Of a stretch of 64,000 nt of DNA, positions 31,450-41,388 are shown piece after piece (the first letter of the stretch is position 1; every line of letters begins with the position of its first letter). This DNA is from Branchipolynoe longqiensis (Eukaryota > Annelida > Polychaeta > Phyllodocida > Polynoidae). A program made the position numbers and the translations under genes. The DNA is taken from assembly GCA_030323885.1 (NCBI GenBank), contig CM059190.1, positions 107,599,590-107,663,589 of the forward strand. The letters are read 5' to 3'. Under the pieces are notes generated by a model that saw only the letters and a program-made list of their open reading frames with translations, was not told where the DNA came from and did not search any database.

Positions 31450-31790
31450 TATGCCGAGCGGGATGGTCCAGTGGATAGAGCGCCCGCAATCCTGCGCGGC
31501 AGCTCACTGGCCGAATCGTCAACCCAGAGACCTGCCTATCAAAATGGGAGATGGCAAGCACTGGTTGGATCAGTGGCAGAATAATGCGACTGAGTGGGAT
31601 ATTGCATCACAATTCACAGTGGCGGGTATATGGTATCCCAGTGAGCCAGCACTATGAAGCCACCTTGAATGTGCAGTCACCCATAATCACATTACAATCA
31701 GTACCGTCCTGATCTGCCCTCAGAATGTTCATAGAAAGGAAGACCCCAAATGATTGACTGTCTGTCTAATTGACTGACTGAATGTAGTAC
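31450..31790 (+). mobile_element. tRNA-headed SINE, plus copy
   Basis: Head GAGCGGGATGGTCCAGTGGA TAGAGCGCC with a good A box (TGGTCCAGTGGA), a weaker B box (GGCCGAATCG), then an internal deletion joining CAAAATGGGAGATGGCAAGC to ACTGGTTGGATCAGTGGCAG. The body continues normally to GAATGTTCATAGAAAGGAAG and a TGACTG-rich end. Confidence 0.82.
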
Positions 31791-31847
31791 TAACTTAACC
31801 AAAATAAAACCCCACAAAAAAACTAACACAACTAACAGCTAAGATTT

Positions 31848-31902
31848 ATTTGTTGTTGTTTTACGTCCTAGCAACATCTAAGGTCATATCAGGACGATTA
31901 AC
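31848..31902 (-). mobile_element. SINE tail fragment
   Basis: TTTACGTCCTAGCAACATCT then AAGGTCATATCAGGACG: only the 3' tail of the SINE in reverse orientation, probably a severely 5'-truncated insertion. Confidence 0.8.
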
Positions 31903-32038
31903 AGCTAAGATGACAAGGCAACTACCAAACTGAGACTATCGCTGTTCAGCGATGAAAACAAGCCGCGATGCGACTTACTCATTATGGACAGGGTAAATAA
32001 TCCATCACACACCAAAAGAAAACCACAAAAAAAACACT

Positions 32039-32040
<2 letters not shown>

Positions 32041-32071
<31 letters not shown>
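32041..32071. repeat. (TA)n microsatellite
   Basis: About 15 TA dinucleotides. Confidence 0.98.
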
Positions 32072-32072
<1 letters not shown>

Positions 32073-32160
32073 ATACGATGTTTTATTTCTTTTACTAGTG
32101 TAATTTGACGGGACTATGTCACTATAACTTTAGGCATAACTTAAACTTTTTACTTTCTAA

Positions 32161-32768
32161 AGGCCCTGTCACACTACGATGTAACGTAGGGAGAACGTGA
32201 AGAACGTTGAACTTCTCGGCATAGTATGCAAATTTGGGCACAAGTTGAACGTGGATGCAGCGTTGTGGACGAGAGCGTAATGTCGGTAAAGCGTAGTGAT
32301 ACCGTCATTCAACGAGAGAGGACAACGTCATTACACTCACGGAATGTTATGAACGTTATTCCATCGCCAGAAGAACGTTACGTGACATTACATACATCAT
32401 GAGATGTTGAACATATGTTGAATGTACATTCTCCTGACGTTCCCATTACGCCGCGTGGGCATTTCCACCCAGTTTAATGTGGGTCAACATAGTGGAACGT
32501 AGTTGAACGTAGTGAGCAGCATTTGCCTAACATCCGTTTAACATCATTGACATTCGCTGAATGTGAACAGAACGTATGGCGAACGTAAACCCTTACGTTC
32601 GAGCTACGTCGAAAGTTTCAAAACCTCGACGTAACTTGACATAGCTCGACGTCAGTCTAAGGTCATTCTGACGTCATCATAACGTAATCCAACTTCCGTC
32701 AATGTAATGACGAAAAATCACCACATCAGGCTAACGTTCGCTCATTATGTCATAGTGTGACAGGGGTA
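32161..32768. mobile_element. MITE-C copy 1, GTCACACTACGATG termini
   Basis: Ends GGCCCTGTCACACTACGATG (32162) and CATAGTGTGACAGGGG (ending about 32766); inverted over 13-15 bp. TAAAG lies directly outside both ends and may be the target duplication. The 600-bp interior has no open frame but is crowded with AACGT/ACGTT motifs (GAACGTTGAAC, GGAACGTAGTTGAACGTAGT), in both orientations, as expected for subterminal transposase sites. Confidence 0.8.
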
Positions 32769-33597
32769 TAAAGTAAGTGGGACTCCCACCTCCTCCCGCC
32801 CACCACCACCACCACCACACAATGTAGTGGAACCAGGGTCCCTACACTACACCCAACACTTCCCCCTGCGGCCGGGAGCCCCGACCCACAGCTTGCCCCG
32901 ACTCTGCCCGCTTAGACTGGGGCGGCAGCGCGAGGCGTTCAGACGCGCTTTGGTTGGTTTAATAAGGAAGCTCGGTGGAACTAACGAAATGGTGTTGTGG
33001 GATTCAAACCGGAACCATGATCTTTGAACGGAGAAAGAAGTTTTAGCAATATAACGTGATGTATACCACAGAGCAACGGTGAAGAGATGTGGAACGAAGG
33101 GGAGAGGGGAGGGGAGGAGAGGGGAGGAGAGGGGAGGGGAGGGGAGAGGAGAGGAGGGGAGGGGAGGGACCTCACTGAATGCACCCTCAGACACGTGCAG
33201 CTGTAACTGACCGCAGGTTTTGTTCAAGGCGGACAAACTTCACCCACCCACCTCCACCCACCCCTACACCATCTCAGAGCCGCCAAGGTTGGTGCTTGGC
33301 GGCCAGTCTTTCAAGTGTCTTTGATGACGTAGGTAGACAGGACCAGGTGACCGGCCCTGGGCGTGCTGGGCGTGCTGGGCGGAGCGGGTGGGCGTGGTTT
33401 GAATAGAGGGCTTGGGGCTGCGGGTCTGGTCTCCAAAAAGGGAAACGCATACTTAAAAACCTCGCTTATATCACAGATACAGCCTTATGTAACACACGCG
33501 CAGGCTGTTAGTGGCTGATGCCATCAGGCACTCTCTCCTCTCCCCCTCTCCATCTGTCTCTTTGTGTCTCGCATGTCTTTTACTTACAGTTGACAAG
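32769..33597. other. spacer with GGGGAGGGGAGGAGA purine tract
   Basis: Purine tract of (GGGGAGGAGA)n at 33098-33170 and short (CCA)n at 32800-32818. The rest is unique; no gene recognised. Confidence 0.6.
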
Positions 33598-33599
33598 AG

Positions 33600-33885
33600 C
33601 ACCACATTTAAAAAAGCAAAACACTTATCTAGATTTGAAGCTGCATATCCAACTTTGATATTGGTGACTTATCAAACATCGAGCTGCATAGAAGAGAAGA
33701 CAAGCTCACTTTGATAGGACCTTCCTGCTGAAGCCAAACGGGGGGTGGGGGGGGGGGGGCATAGCTTTGATGGGCTCGCCATAATTTTGTTTGCATGTTT
33801 ACTCCTCAAATATCTGCTAAGTTAATCATTTTAAATCAAAGCTTCTTCAAACTAAGGAATGATAGATTATAGTAATCAACATAAT
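33600..33885 (+). repeat. AT-rich interspersed repeat family, copy
   Basis: AGATTTGAAGCTGCATATCC, AACTTTGATATTGGTGACTT, AGCTGCATAGAAGAGAAGAC, CCTGCTGAAGCCAAACGG, CTCCTCAAATATCTGCTAAG and CTTCTTCAAACTAAGGAATG follow the order of the 19.4 and 60.4 kb copies. A G tract (33740-33759) interrupts it. Confidence 0.65.
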
Positions 33886-34181
33886 ATTATAATAAAATAA
33901 AATAAACGGAGCATAATCGAAGGTTTAATTACAATATTGTATTATTGTACTATCGATATTATTATTATATGTATTACTATTAGGAGTCGCGCGCCCACCA
34001 CGATACGGGGCGTGCGTCAGCCCACCTCTGCATTTGTCTACCCTTATTTGCCTTATGTATATATATATTTACATATATATAAAGTCAGGCTACGTAGGAA
34101 AGAAGAGGGCGAGACGGGAGTTTATAAGATATATGCAATTTATATTCATATAACAGATTATACCACACACAAATATATATA

Positions 34182-34211
<30 letters not shown>
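33886..34211. other. AT-rich spacer left of the DIRS element
   Basis: AT-rich with TATATA blocks at 34069-34080 and 34180-34212. GGGCGAGACGGGAG at 34107 may be element-derived. Nothing else seen. Confidence 0.5.
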
Positions 34212-34212
<1 letters not shown>

Positions 34213-34532
34213 GATTAGTTAGACGAATCTTACCTGGGTATAGATGATGGATAACTATTGTTTTACCGAGGTAGAAGCCTTCGGTTAGACGTGGGCGAGG
34301 GAGAAGGAAGCACATCCGGGTCCAGCAATCTTTACCTACTAATTCAGGATAAAAATGATTCTAAAAAACAAACCTAAGGTCATGTGACTCAATGCTAAAT
34401 TGAGTGATTACGAATAGACGTGGCAGGGCGTGGTGGGTGGGCCCTCGCCCACGTCTAACCGAGGCTTCTACCTCGGTAAAACAATAGTTATCCATCATCT
34501 ATACCCAGGTAAGATTCGTCTAACTAATCTAT
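34212..34532. repeat. inverted repeats at the 3' side of the DIRS element
   Basis: 34212-34301 and 34442-34532 are inverted copies, identical over about 90 bp apart from one single-base indel (for example TTACCTGGGTATAGATGATG and CATCATCTATACCCAGGTAA). The spacer is 140 bp. A second small inverted match is AGGATAAAAATGATT (34349) with AATTTTTATCCTGAT (34589). DIRS elements carry inverted terminal repeats plus an internal complementary region; this layout fits, downstream of the recombinase gene on the minus strand. The exact element end is not resolved; the TATATA run at 34180-34212 may be the boundary. Confidence 0.8.
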
Positions 34533-34717
34533 TTTACCTCGGTATGCCGCCTCTGGCTAGCCGTAGGCTAGGGAGACCTTTACGTAAAATAATTTTTATC
34601 CTGATATTCTTGTTTTGTTATTATTCTTTAGTGATTATGTCTTATGTATGCAACAATGGAAAAGCGATTTGTATGGCAAAAAAGAGGAAAAACCAATGTT
34701 TTTCTTACCTCTCTCTT

Positions 34718-35827
34718 TCAGTTGGTGAGTAGCCTGTGCGCTATAGGCTGAGGCTTCTCTAGTCGTTTGTGGTAATGTCTAGCAAACGAAGTAGCGGTTT
34801 TCCATCCCGCGTGAGCTAGGATCCGTTTAACGGAGATGCCTAGCAATCTTGCCTTGGACACCATTGCACCACGTGTAGAGTGCGATGAGTACCTGTCTGT
34901 ATTTACTCCCGCCAGTTTTAACACATTCATTGTCCATCGGGCGAGGGTATCCCTGGAAATGGCCTTGTGTGGCTTAATAAAGCTGACCAAAAGCTGTCTT
35001 GAGTTTCTTATTAATCTTGTCTTGGATATATAATTTCGTATCGCAGATACGACACATAACTTGCGATCCTGAGTGAAACTAGACACCCCTATCGTAGAAA
35101 GGGGGTCACCTAATCGGTTTGATTTTAATAAAGTTGATAAATCAAACGTGGCCTCTTTACTGTCAATTTCTAGACCATTCAGCGACAGGGCAACTATAGT
35201 TTGGCCTCTGTGTCCAGTGACCAGGAGAAGCAAAACTGCGACTTTGAAACCTAAAAGTTTAACGTCCAGAAACTTATTTTCTGGCCATTTCTTGAAGAGG
35301 TTGAACACTAGAGAAACATCCCAAAACCTATTATATTTGGGTTTAGGCGGATTCCTCTGATAAATTGATCGTATGATCCAACAAATAACATGGTGTTTAC
35401 CCATTGTTTGTCCATTAACCCGCGGTAGGATTATCGACAGAGCACATCTGGCAGCGTTAATAGCGCCATATCCTAGGCCTTCGTCCTCTAGGTAACGTAG
35501 GAAGAGTCCTACCTGGGATACTGTGGGAGTCATTGGCTTGACTTTCTTAAGCAGGCAATAAATACCCCATTTCTTTAAATACGTAGTATACATTTTCACC
35601 GTTCCTTTTCTCCACGCATCATCAACCAAACGCTGTTGTGTAATTTTGTCTAAGCCAAACTGTTCTAAATATTTATTTAAAAAAGGAATGCCACTAACGG
35701 AGTTGTCGACACGTTTCCGTGGCGTTCTAGTGGTCCCTGATGTTTGAGGTTTCCTCGGAATCTTGGGAAGCGAAGGCTGCTTTTGGCTGTGGCTAGTAAC
35801 GTCGGTAGCCACGGTTGCGTGTGCCAC
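34718..35827 (-). CDS. DIRS-type tyrosine recombinase
   Basis: 369 codons, complete. It has the tyrosine-recombinase fold order: an N-terminal SAM-like region (residues about 50-150, KYLEQFGLDKITQQ, YTTYLKKWGIYC) and a catalytic domain with R207 (TGHRGQT), H316 and R319 (SSHSTRG), H339 (HAGW) and the nucleophile Y352 (ARHYHK). All active-site residues are present, so it may be functional. In DIRS elements this enzyme integrates a circular DNA intermediate without target duplication. It overlaps the RT-RNase H frame by 151 bp in another frame, as usual for DIRS. The N-terminal 45 residues are Ser/Thr/Pro/Lys-rich. The start chosen is the first ATG in the frame; the true start could be a little downstream. 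Confidence 0.93.
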   Translation of the reverse strand: MAHATVATDVTSHSQKQPSLPKIPRKPQTSGTTRTPRKRVDNSVSGIPFLNKYLEQFGLDKITQQRLVDDAWRKGTVKMYTTYLKKWGIYCLLKKVKPMTPTVSQVGLFLRYLEDEGLGYGAINAARCALSIILPRVNGQTMGKHHVICWIIRSIYQRNPPKPKYNRFWDVSLVFNLFKKWPENKFLDVKLLGFKVAVLLLLVTGHRGQTIVALSLNGLEIDSKEATFDLSTLLKSNRLGDPLSTIGVSSFTQDRKLCVVSAIRNYISKTRLIRNSRQLLVSFIKPHKAISRDTLARWTMNVLKLAGVNTDRYSSHSTRGAMVSKARLLGISVKRILAHAGWKTATSFARHYHKRLEKPQPIAHRLLTN

Positions 35828-36983
35828 TCGGGGACGATGAGTATGGCGTGTGTCCCCTCCATTTGAATCTTTCTGGCGACTTTGCTAATGATAGTAAAGG
35901 GGGGGAAAATGTAAAAGAAATGATGTCGCCACTTTAGGGAGAAGGCATCAATGTGCCAAGCATTGGGTTCCGGGTGCCACGAAACATATTTTGGAATTTT
36001 AAAGTTATTACGCGAAGCGAACAAATCGATCTGAGGTGAACCCCATGTGTGACAAATGTGTTTGAAAATGGATGGATTAAGTGACCACTCTAAGTGATCA
36101 TGGAACTGGCGACTCATCTTGTCAGCTAGACAATTTTGTGTGCCTGGAATGTGATTAACAGTTAACCAGACATCAAAGGTTTGAGCCCAGTTCCAAATGA
36201 GAAGTGCCATTGCATTACATTTAATCGATTTTGTACCTCCCATATTTCTGACATAAGCCATAGCTGTGGTGTTATCCGTGAGGATACGTACATTATTTTT
36301 GGGTATTTTTACTAGACTGGTTAATCCCAAGTAAATGGCCCTTAGTTCTAGAACGTTAATATGATCGGGGAGTTCCGATTCTAGCCATCTTCCTCCCGTT
36401 GCTACATCATTTTGATGTGCTCCCCACCCTTGGAGAGACGCGTCAGTGGTAACGGTAGTGTCAGGCTCTCCCATTCTAATGGGATTGGGGGAATGGTCAA
36501 AGTGGTTTAGCCACCAATCAATGTCGGCTAGGCCGTTCTCCGAAATAAACATGGTCTTTTCAAAGTTTCCTTTTGCGCGGGCCAGCGCCAAATTTTTATC
36601 AATTTCGAGGGATTTTATGTGTGCCGCTCCGTATAGAATAGCTGGACTATACGAAACCATGACCCCGATAAGGACCGCGACCTGTCTAATCTTTGGCCTA
36701 GAAGTGTCTAACAGCTGTATCGCTGTGCGGTAAAGCTTATCTTTCTTTTGGCGTGTAAGCGAAACGGTCATAGCCGTGGTGTTCAGAATGAACCCGAGAC
36801 ACTTAAGCTCCTGAGTAGGAGAAAAAACTGATTTCTTGTTATGTATGAAGAAACCCAATTTGTTGAAAATTTTGCATAAATCTTTAACAGCGAGTTCACA
36901 TTGCGTGAAAGATTGGCCCATAATAAAAGAATCATCTATGTATGGAAACATACAATGCCCCAATTTTGCCATGTGTGCAAAAA
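35677..36983 (-). CDS. DIRS-type reverse transcriptase-RNase H, 5' truncated by gap
   Basis: The frame runs out of the 500-N gap; 431 codons from the first internal Met. It holds the RT catalytic box (YIDDS, residues 11-15 of the visible part), the primer-grip/thumb region (ELKCLGFILN), then RNase H with D177 (TTDASLQGWGA), E209 (VLELRAI), D233 (ILTDNTTA) and D284 (GTQNCLADKMSR). After it comes the conserved DIRS post-RNase H region (IDLFASRNN, WHPEPNAWHIDAF, FPPFTII, LIVPEWHTQPW). The fingers, RT motif A and any Gag frame fall in the gap. No frameshift is visible, so the copy may be young. It makes cDNA of the element; the host role is none known. Confidence 0.93.
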
Positions 36984-37483
36984 NNNNNNNNNNNNNNNNN
37001 NNNNNNNNNNNNNNNNNNNNNNNNNNNNNNNNNNNNNNNNNNNNNNNNNNNNNNNNNNNNNNNNNNNNNNNNNNNNNNNNNNNNNNNNNNNNNNNNNNNN
37101 NNNNNNNNNNNNNNNNNNNNNNNNNNNNNNNNNNNNNNNNNNNNNNNNNNNNNNNNNNNNNNNNNNNNNNNNNNNNNNNNNNNNNNNNNNNNNNNNNNNN
37201 NNNNNNNNNNNNNNNNNNNNNNNNNNNNNNNNNNNNNNNNNNNNNNNNNNNNNNNNNNNNNNNNNNNNNNNNNNNNNNNNNNNNNNNNNNNNNNNNNNNN
37301 NNNNNNNNNNNNNNNNNNNNNNNNNNNNNNNNNNNNNNNNNNNNNNNNNNNNNNNNNNNNNNNNNNNNNNNNNNNNNNNNNNNNNNNNNNNNNNNNNNNN
37401 NNNNNNNNNNNNNNNNNNNNNNNNNNNNNNNNNNNNNNNNNNNNNNNNNNNNNNNNNNNNNNNNNNNNNNNNNNNNNNNNNNN
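36984..37483. other. assembly gap, 500 N
   Basis: Exactly 500 N's, the usual placeholder for a gap of unknown size. It falls between the DIRS RT and a 64-bp tandem array, so the missing sequence probably includes the DIRS 5' part and more array units. Confidence 0.99.
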
Positions 37484-37815
37484 AGTCAGTATTCCCATAT
37501 ATATAGTTCACTGTCCGTCTTTAGGGTTCATGCCACATGCACATTTCAGTCAGTATTCCCATATATATAGTTCACTGTCCGTCTTTAGGGTTCATGCCAC
37601 ATGCACATTTCAGTCAGTATTCCCATATATATAGTTCACTCAATCACTGTCCGTCTTTAGGGTTCATGCCACATGCACATTTCAGTCAGTATTCCCATAT
37701 ATATAGTTCACTGTCCGTCTTTAGGGTTCATGCCACATGCACATTTCAGTCAGTATTCCCATCTATATAGTTCACTGTCCGTCTTTAGGGTTCATGCCAC
37801 ATGCACATTTCAGTC
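37484..37815. repeat. 64-bp tandem repeat abutting the gap
   Basis: Five units of AGTCAGTATTCCCATATATA, TAGTTCACTGTCCGTCTTTA, GGGTTCATGCCACATGCACA, TTTC; near identical, with one 8-bp insertion (CAATCACT, 37642). Runs into the N gap, so true length is unknown. Confidence 0.95.
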
Positions 37816-38242
37816 ATGTCTCCAGGGTTAATTCCCTCATGTACATTTCACCCTCAGTATTCAGTCTTGAAAACAATCAGGATTATAACGTACTAATTAC
37901 AAAAGCAGTTTGGGAAATGGTAATGTGAGTTAGAGCAAAAGGAAAACGCTTAGTTATGCACGATTCATTGGTACATTAATACAAAGGACAATTAAACCTG
38001 AGGAGAGTGTGAAATGTACATGTATGAATCAACCTTGAAGACGCAAGTGAAAGGTACATGTATGATTAACCTTGAAGACATAAGTAAAATGTACACATGA
38101 GAACTAAAGTTAGAGTTCGCTATTTTATTGCTACTGACTTCATCTCAGCAAAATGACTGTCTCGCAAACTACGGATCAGTCCGAAACAAAAGCAGCATTA
38201 GCAAAAGTGCACCAACCTAAAACCATCCCACGAGCATGCTTA
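37816..38242. other. spacer, one weak duplication
   Basis: GAAATGTACATGTATGAATC/AACCTTGAAGACGCAAG and AAGGTACATGTATGATTAAC/CTTGAAGACATAAG repeat at about 45 bp. No gene seen. Confidence 0.6.
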
Positions 38243-38825
38243 TGGTAAGTTATAGACCTGCTTACAGTAAGTTACCCCCCAATGTGTTGCTACCTTGTCG
38301 TGGTGGGGAGGCTTGTGTGCCTCCGTGACCATGAGAGCTATACCGGCGGGGGCTAGCCCCCTGGCAGGTTTAACCAATCCAGGCAGAACTCATGGTAGAG
38401 GACAGACTAAGAGCAGCAACTGGTCCTCCAGGTTGGGGTTTGGGCATGGGGCCAACAACCCCACCCCGGAAAAAGAACAACGTTACAGAATCACGAACAA
38501 GAAACTCAAGGCCCAGGACCGGGAAAACTGGAGAGCCCTTGTTCGTGGCCTATGGCCAAAGTTGGGCAGTAGGTGACATTCATCTACGACATGGCTGAGG
38601 AGGTGTTTGTGTGGATGGGCGCTGATGCCTCAATGGGCGTAGAAGAAGAAGACAGTAAGTTATAGACCTGCTTACAGTAAGTTGTATACCTGCTTACGGT
38701 AAGTTATAGACCTGCTTACAGTAAGTTTTATACCTCCTTACAGTAAGTTATAGACCTGCTTACAGTAAGTTATAGACCTGCTTAGAGTAAGTCATAGACC
38801 TGCTTACAGGAAGTTATAGACCTGC
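38243..38825. repeat. 22-bp minisatellite split by a LINE-derived insert
   Basis: AGTAAGTTATAGACCTGCTT plus AC, two copies at 38243-38283 and eight at 38653-38825. The intervening 370 bp are unrelated. AGTAAGTTA flanks both sides, consistent with insertion within the array. Confidence 0.9.
38282..38654 (+). mobile_element. non-autonomous LINE-derived element (RTE-like, tentative)
   Basis: Begins near GTTGCTACCTTGTCGTGGTG and GTGACCATGAGAGCTATACC GGCGGGGGC, a leader I associate with LINE 5' regions in fish and invertebrates. It ends with GGCGTAGAAGAAGAAGACAG, a GAA-rich 3' end typical of RTE-like elements. At about 370 bp the protein-coding part is missing, so it is an internally deleted copy moved by an autonomous partner. 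A 93-codon frame across it is not a gene. The clade assignment rests on memory of similar sequences. Confidence 0.45.
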
Positions 38826-39090
38826 TCTCCTGCTCAATGATTGCTTCAGTGCATGACGGACAAACCTCATCGATTTTACAGTTTGCTACGGTTGAGTGTG
38901 TAGCACGCTGAATGTTGGCGCGCGGTCGCCCGGCCCCTGAATAAGACGGCCTGTTGGGATGCCGGCGCATCAGGCTCATTTAGGTGCCGGGACCCGGTGA
39001 AACAGGACACTAAAACGCCACCATTATAACGTGCCCGCCGGGTGTTCGTTATCAGCCCGATAGCATCTGACGGCGCGTGCCGGGGCCTGC

Positions 39091-39170
39091 TGACGTCATC
39101 CCCATATCTGTCACGTGTCTCGTTACGTCATGTTGACGTGTTGTGTGGCGTGACGTCACTGGCCGCCATG
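39091..39170 (+). promoter_or_regulatory. promoter-like cluster of CRE motifs
   Basis: Perfect CRE palindromes TGACGTCA at 39091-39098 and 39151-39158, a half-type TTACGTCA at 39123-39130, CACGTG at 39112, and GGCCGCCATGAC (YY1-like) at 39161. It lies in a CpG-richer segment (38890-39260). A short frame starts at the ATG inside GCCGCCATGAC (39168, 27 codons to TAG at 39249). AATAAA occurs at 39626. Bidirectional CREB/ATF promoters of this look are common in animals; transcription is inferred. Confidence 0.4.
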
Positions 39171-39261
39171 ACAGCGCTTCAACATGGACCGACGCAGGAC
39201 TGCCGGATTCGCCCGCTGTTCAAATTGAACGTCCGCGTCAGGCTTCTATAGGCGATGTAAA

Positions 39262-39957
39262 CCTGCAGCCATGTATGTACAAGGGCCATATCTGGTTCTA
39301 TGTAAAACAGAAGAAGTTAAGCCCACAAGAAACTATCAATTGCTGCTTTGTTTTAAAAATGTATCTTGTATGACTATGAAAATGACAGTGACAAGGGTCT
39401 CCTAAAGTAGGAAATACTGTGCAAACGCTATTCATGGTATAACTTTGAACAACACTTGTCCTGGGGCCGTGAAATGCTTACATAAACTCGGCTGGGACTG
39501 AGATGACCCCTTGGGGAAGTCATCTAGTGACCTTACTACATGTATATGTTTGTGGTTAAACACAACTCAACTCGTGTCATTATTTATGTCAGTGTAAATT
39601 CGTTTAGTTGTAATTTTTGTAAATGAATAAAAGAAAAAGAAAAGCAGACGACTAGTGTGGTGGAAACCCTTATATATTTCTCGGGCTCTGGCCGAGCAAA
39701 AAAGCCCTACCGTACATATATAAACTTAAAATCTGGAAGCGAATTGCGATTTGGAGCAGCTCGGCACCGGAAGTACAGGTGGCGCCAATATCACCGGAGC
39801 AAATCGTACATGCATATAGCCTATGAAGGGGGAAATACAATAAATAAATAATAGGAAGGCAGCACCGCCAATTTATATATATATAATGCTCATAATTCAC
39901 ATAATAATTCATATCAGAAATACCGCAGTGTTTCATGAGGGTGTTTGATAAGGTCTG
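39262..39957. other. spacer, no clear gene
   Basis: AATAAAAGAAAAAGAAAAG at 39626 could end a transcript from the CRE-rich segment. GTGGCGCCAAT at 39779 and TATATA at 39875-39886 also seen. Otherwise nothing recognised. Confidence 0.4.
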
Positions 39958-40228
39958 CATCCCTGACATCAGCTATCACTAACGGAAATAGCTCCTTTGA
40001 AGTAATACACACATGATACAACACAGGCAGGGTTCTGCAGTCATGATGAGCAGTCTGTAGCGGTAGGGTGGGGGCCATCACATGTTGTGTGTCGCCATCA
40101 CAACTCAGGGTGTTTCACTGGTCAACCATGACCAGGCCGCTTCACATGACTGCACAATGAGTACTGAACCGTGCTGTCATCATCACCTGTATATTACATA
40201 ATTCACTGTTTAAGCCACATTTAAGTTC

Positions 40229-40250
40229 CCAGCGGCAGGCCGCTGGGATT
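40229..40250. repeat. short perfect palindrome
   Basis: CCCAGCGGCAGGCCGCTGGG has 7-bp arms (CCCAGCG/CGCTGGG); it lies just inside the left direct repeat end. Confidence 0.85.
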
Positions 40251-40587
40251 TAAATGTGCAACACGGGGTTCAGCGCACCATGCGAAGGCCCGCGACCAAT
40301 TGACATATCGGCCCCAATAAGATAAGGCCGGGTGGGGAGGCCATGGGGTCGGAGGTCAGTGGGGTCAGTGCAGGACCGGCCACGGTGCAGCGGGCATTGT
40401 TGGCGCGCTAATGGGCATGATGTCACCATTTAGATAAGGCGGGGGAGGCCTCGGCCGCACCCCATCACCGCCCAGCCACTACCACTCGTCATCGTGTGCA
40501 TGCGGGTTCACCACATGCTCGGAGCTGCTCAGCTGGTGTTTCGGCTTCTGCCTGCACCAACCTCCCCTGGCACTGCGCACGTCCACC

Positions 40588-40767
40588 ATGGCAGAGGACG
40601 GAGATTCCTTAGACGAGTTTGCCTTCCTGGAGTGGGCTTCCCAGGTAGGCAACCGGAACTATGTCCTAGGAGGAGATGACCAACTTGCCAGCCCTCCTAG
40701 TGGTCAACAGCGATGACTTCACCGCGCTGGACATATCGCGTGGACAGCGTGCCCTCCTCTGAGGCGC
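40588..40767 (+). pseudogene. Gag-like N-terminal fragment, frameshifted
   Basis: ATG in perfect ACCATGG context at 40588 opens a 42-codon frame beginning MAEDGDSLDEFAFLEWASQ, an acidic start like that of some DIRS/Ngaro first open frames, ending at TGA 40714. Shifting frame continues a plausible protein (ALLVVNSDDFTALDISRGQ) to a TGA near 40758. The CAG/GTAGGC at 40645 could alternatively be a splice donor of a host exon. Assignment to Gag is tentative. Confidence 0.35.
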
Positions 40768-40769
40768 GC

Positions 40770-41125
40770 TCACCATCCTAGGGAACCAGACGTTCCAGGG
40801 CAGTGCCAGTCCTCGGCAGCGGCCGACCGACACCGCAATGCATGGAGGTGTAGAATATCTGCCGCAGCTAAGACATGATAAGGGGGGTCCTTTGCGGTGC
40901 CATGGTTGATGATGGCGGCCGCGGCCTGGTTGTCAGTGTGGATGTAGACCCACTTGTTCTCCCAGGTGTGAGCCCAGAAGTGCGCTGCCGGTAACAGGCT
41001 CAACACCTCCTTGTAATTTATAGATAGGTGTGCGGTGGATTTATAGATAGGTGTGCCATTCGCTGAAGGCCAGCGAGAACCACGCGTCGAGAATGGGCGT
41101 GAACCCATTGTGGTGGTGCGCGAAG
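40770..41125 (-). pseudogene. retroelement RNase H fragment, broken
   Basis: The minus strand encodes an RNase H core: INYKEVLSLLPAAHFWA (second acidic residue in YKEV), then VYIHTDNQAAAAIINHG (third acidic residue in HTDN). Upstream the frame is disturbed: a 17-bp direct duplication (CACACCTATCTATAAAT twice, about 41012-41055) and a frameshift separate it from WVHAHSRRVVLAG, which reads in another frame. The last catalytic Asp is not seen. It is diverged from the intact DIRS RNase H at 36.3 kb and so a different family. Confidence 0.7.
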
Positions 41126-41388
41126 AGGATCCCTGATATCAGCCATCACTAATGGAAATAGCTCCTTTGAAGTAATACACAAATGATAGAACACTGGCAG
41201 TGTTCTGCGGTCATGATGAGCAGTCTGGAGCGGTAGGAGGGGGGGCACACCCGTGTGTGGCCATCGCAACCGGGGGTGTTTCACTGGTCAACCATGACCA
41301 GGCTGCTTCACATGACTGCACAATGAGTACTGAACCGTGCCAGCATCATTACCTGTTTATTACACAATTCACTGTTTAAGCCACATTT

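Larger units (their letters stand above)
39958..41388. mobile_element. decayed element bounded by about 260-bp direct repeats
   Basis: 39958-40216 and 41128-41388 are direct copies (shared GGAAATAGCTCCTTTGAAGT, GTTTCACTGGTCAACCATGA, ATGACTGCACAATGAGTACT, ACAATTCACTGTTTAAGCCA; roughly 90% identical by eye). Between them are a Gag-like start on plus and an RNase H fragment on minus. It fits a degraded YR or LTR-type retroelement with terminal direct repeats, rearranged since the two coding pieces point opposite ways. A duplication of host sequence around a retroelement fragment is the alternative. Confidence 0.6.
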
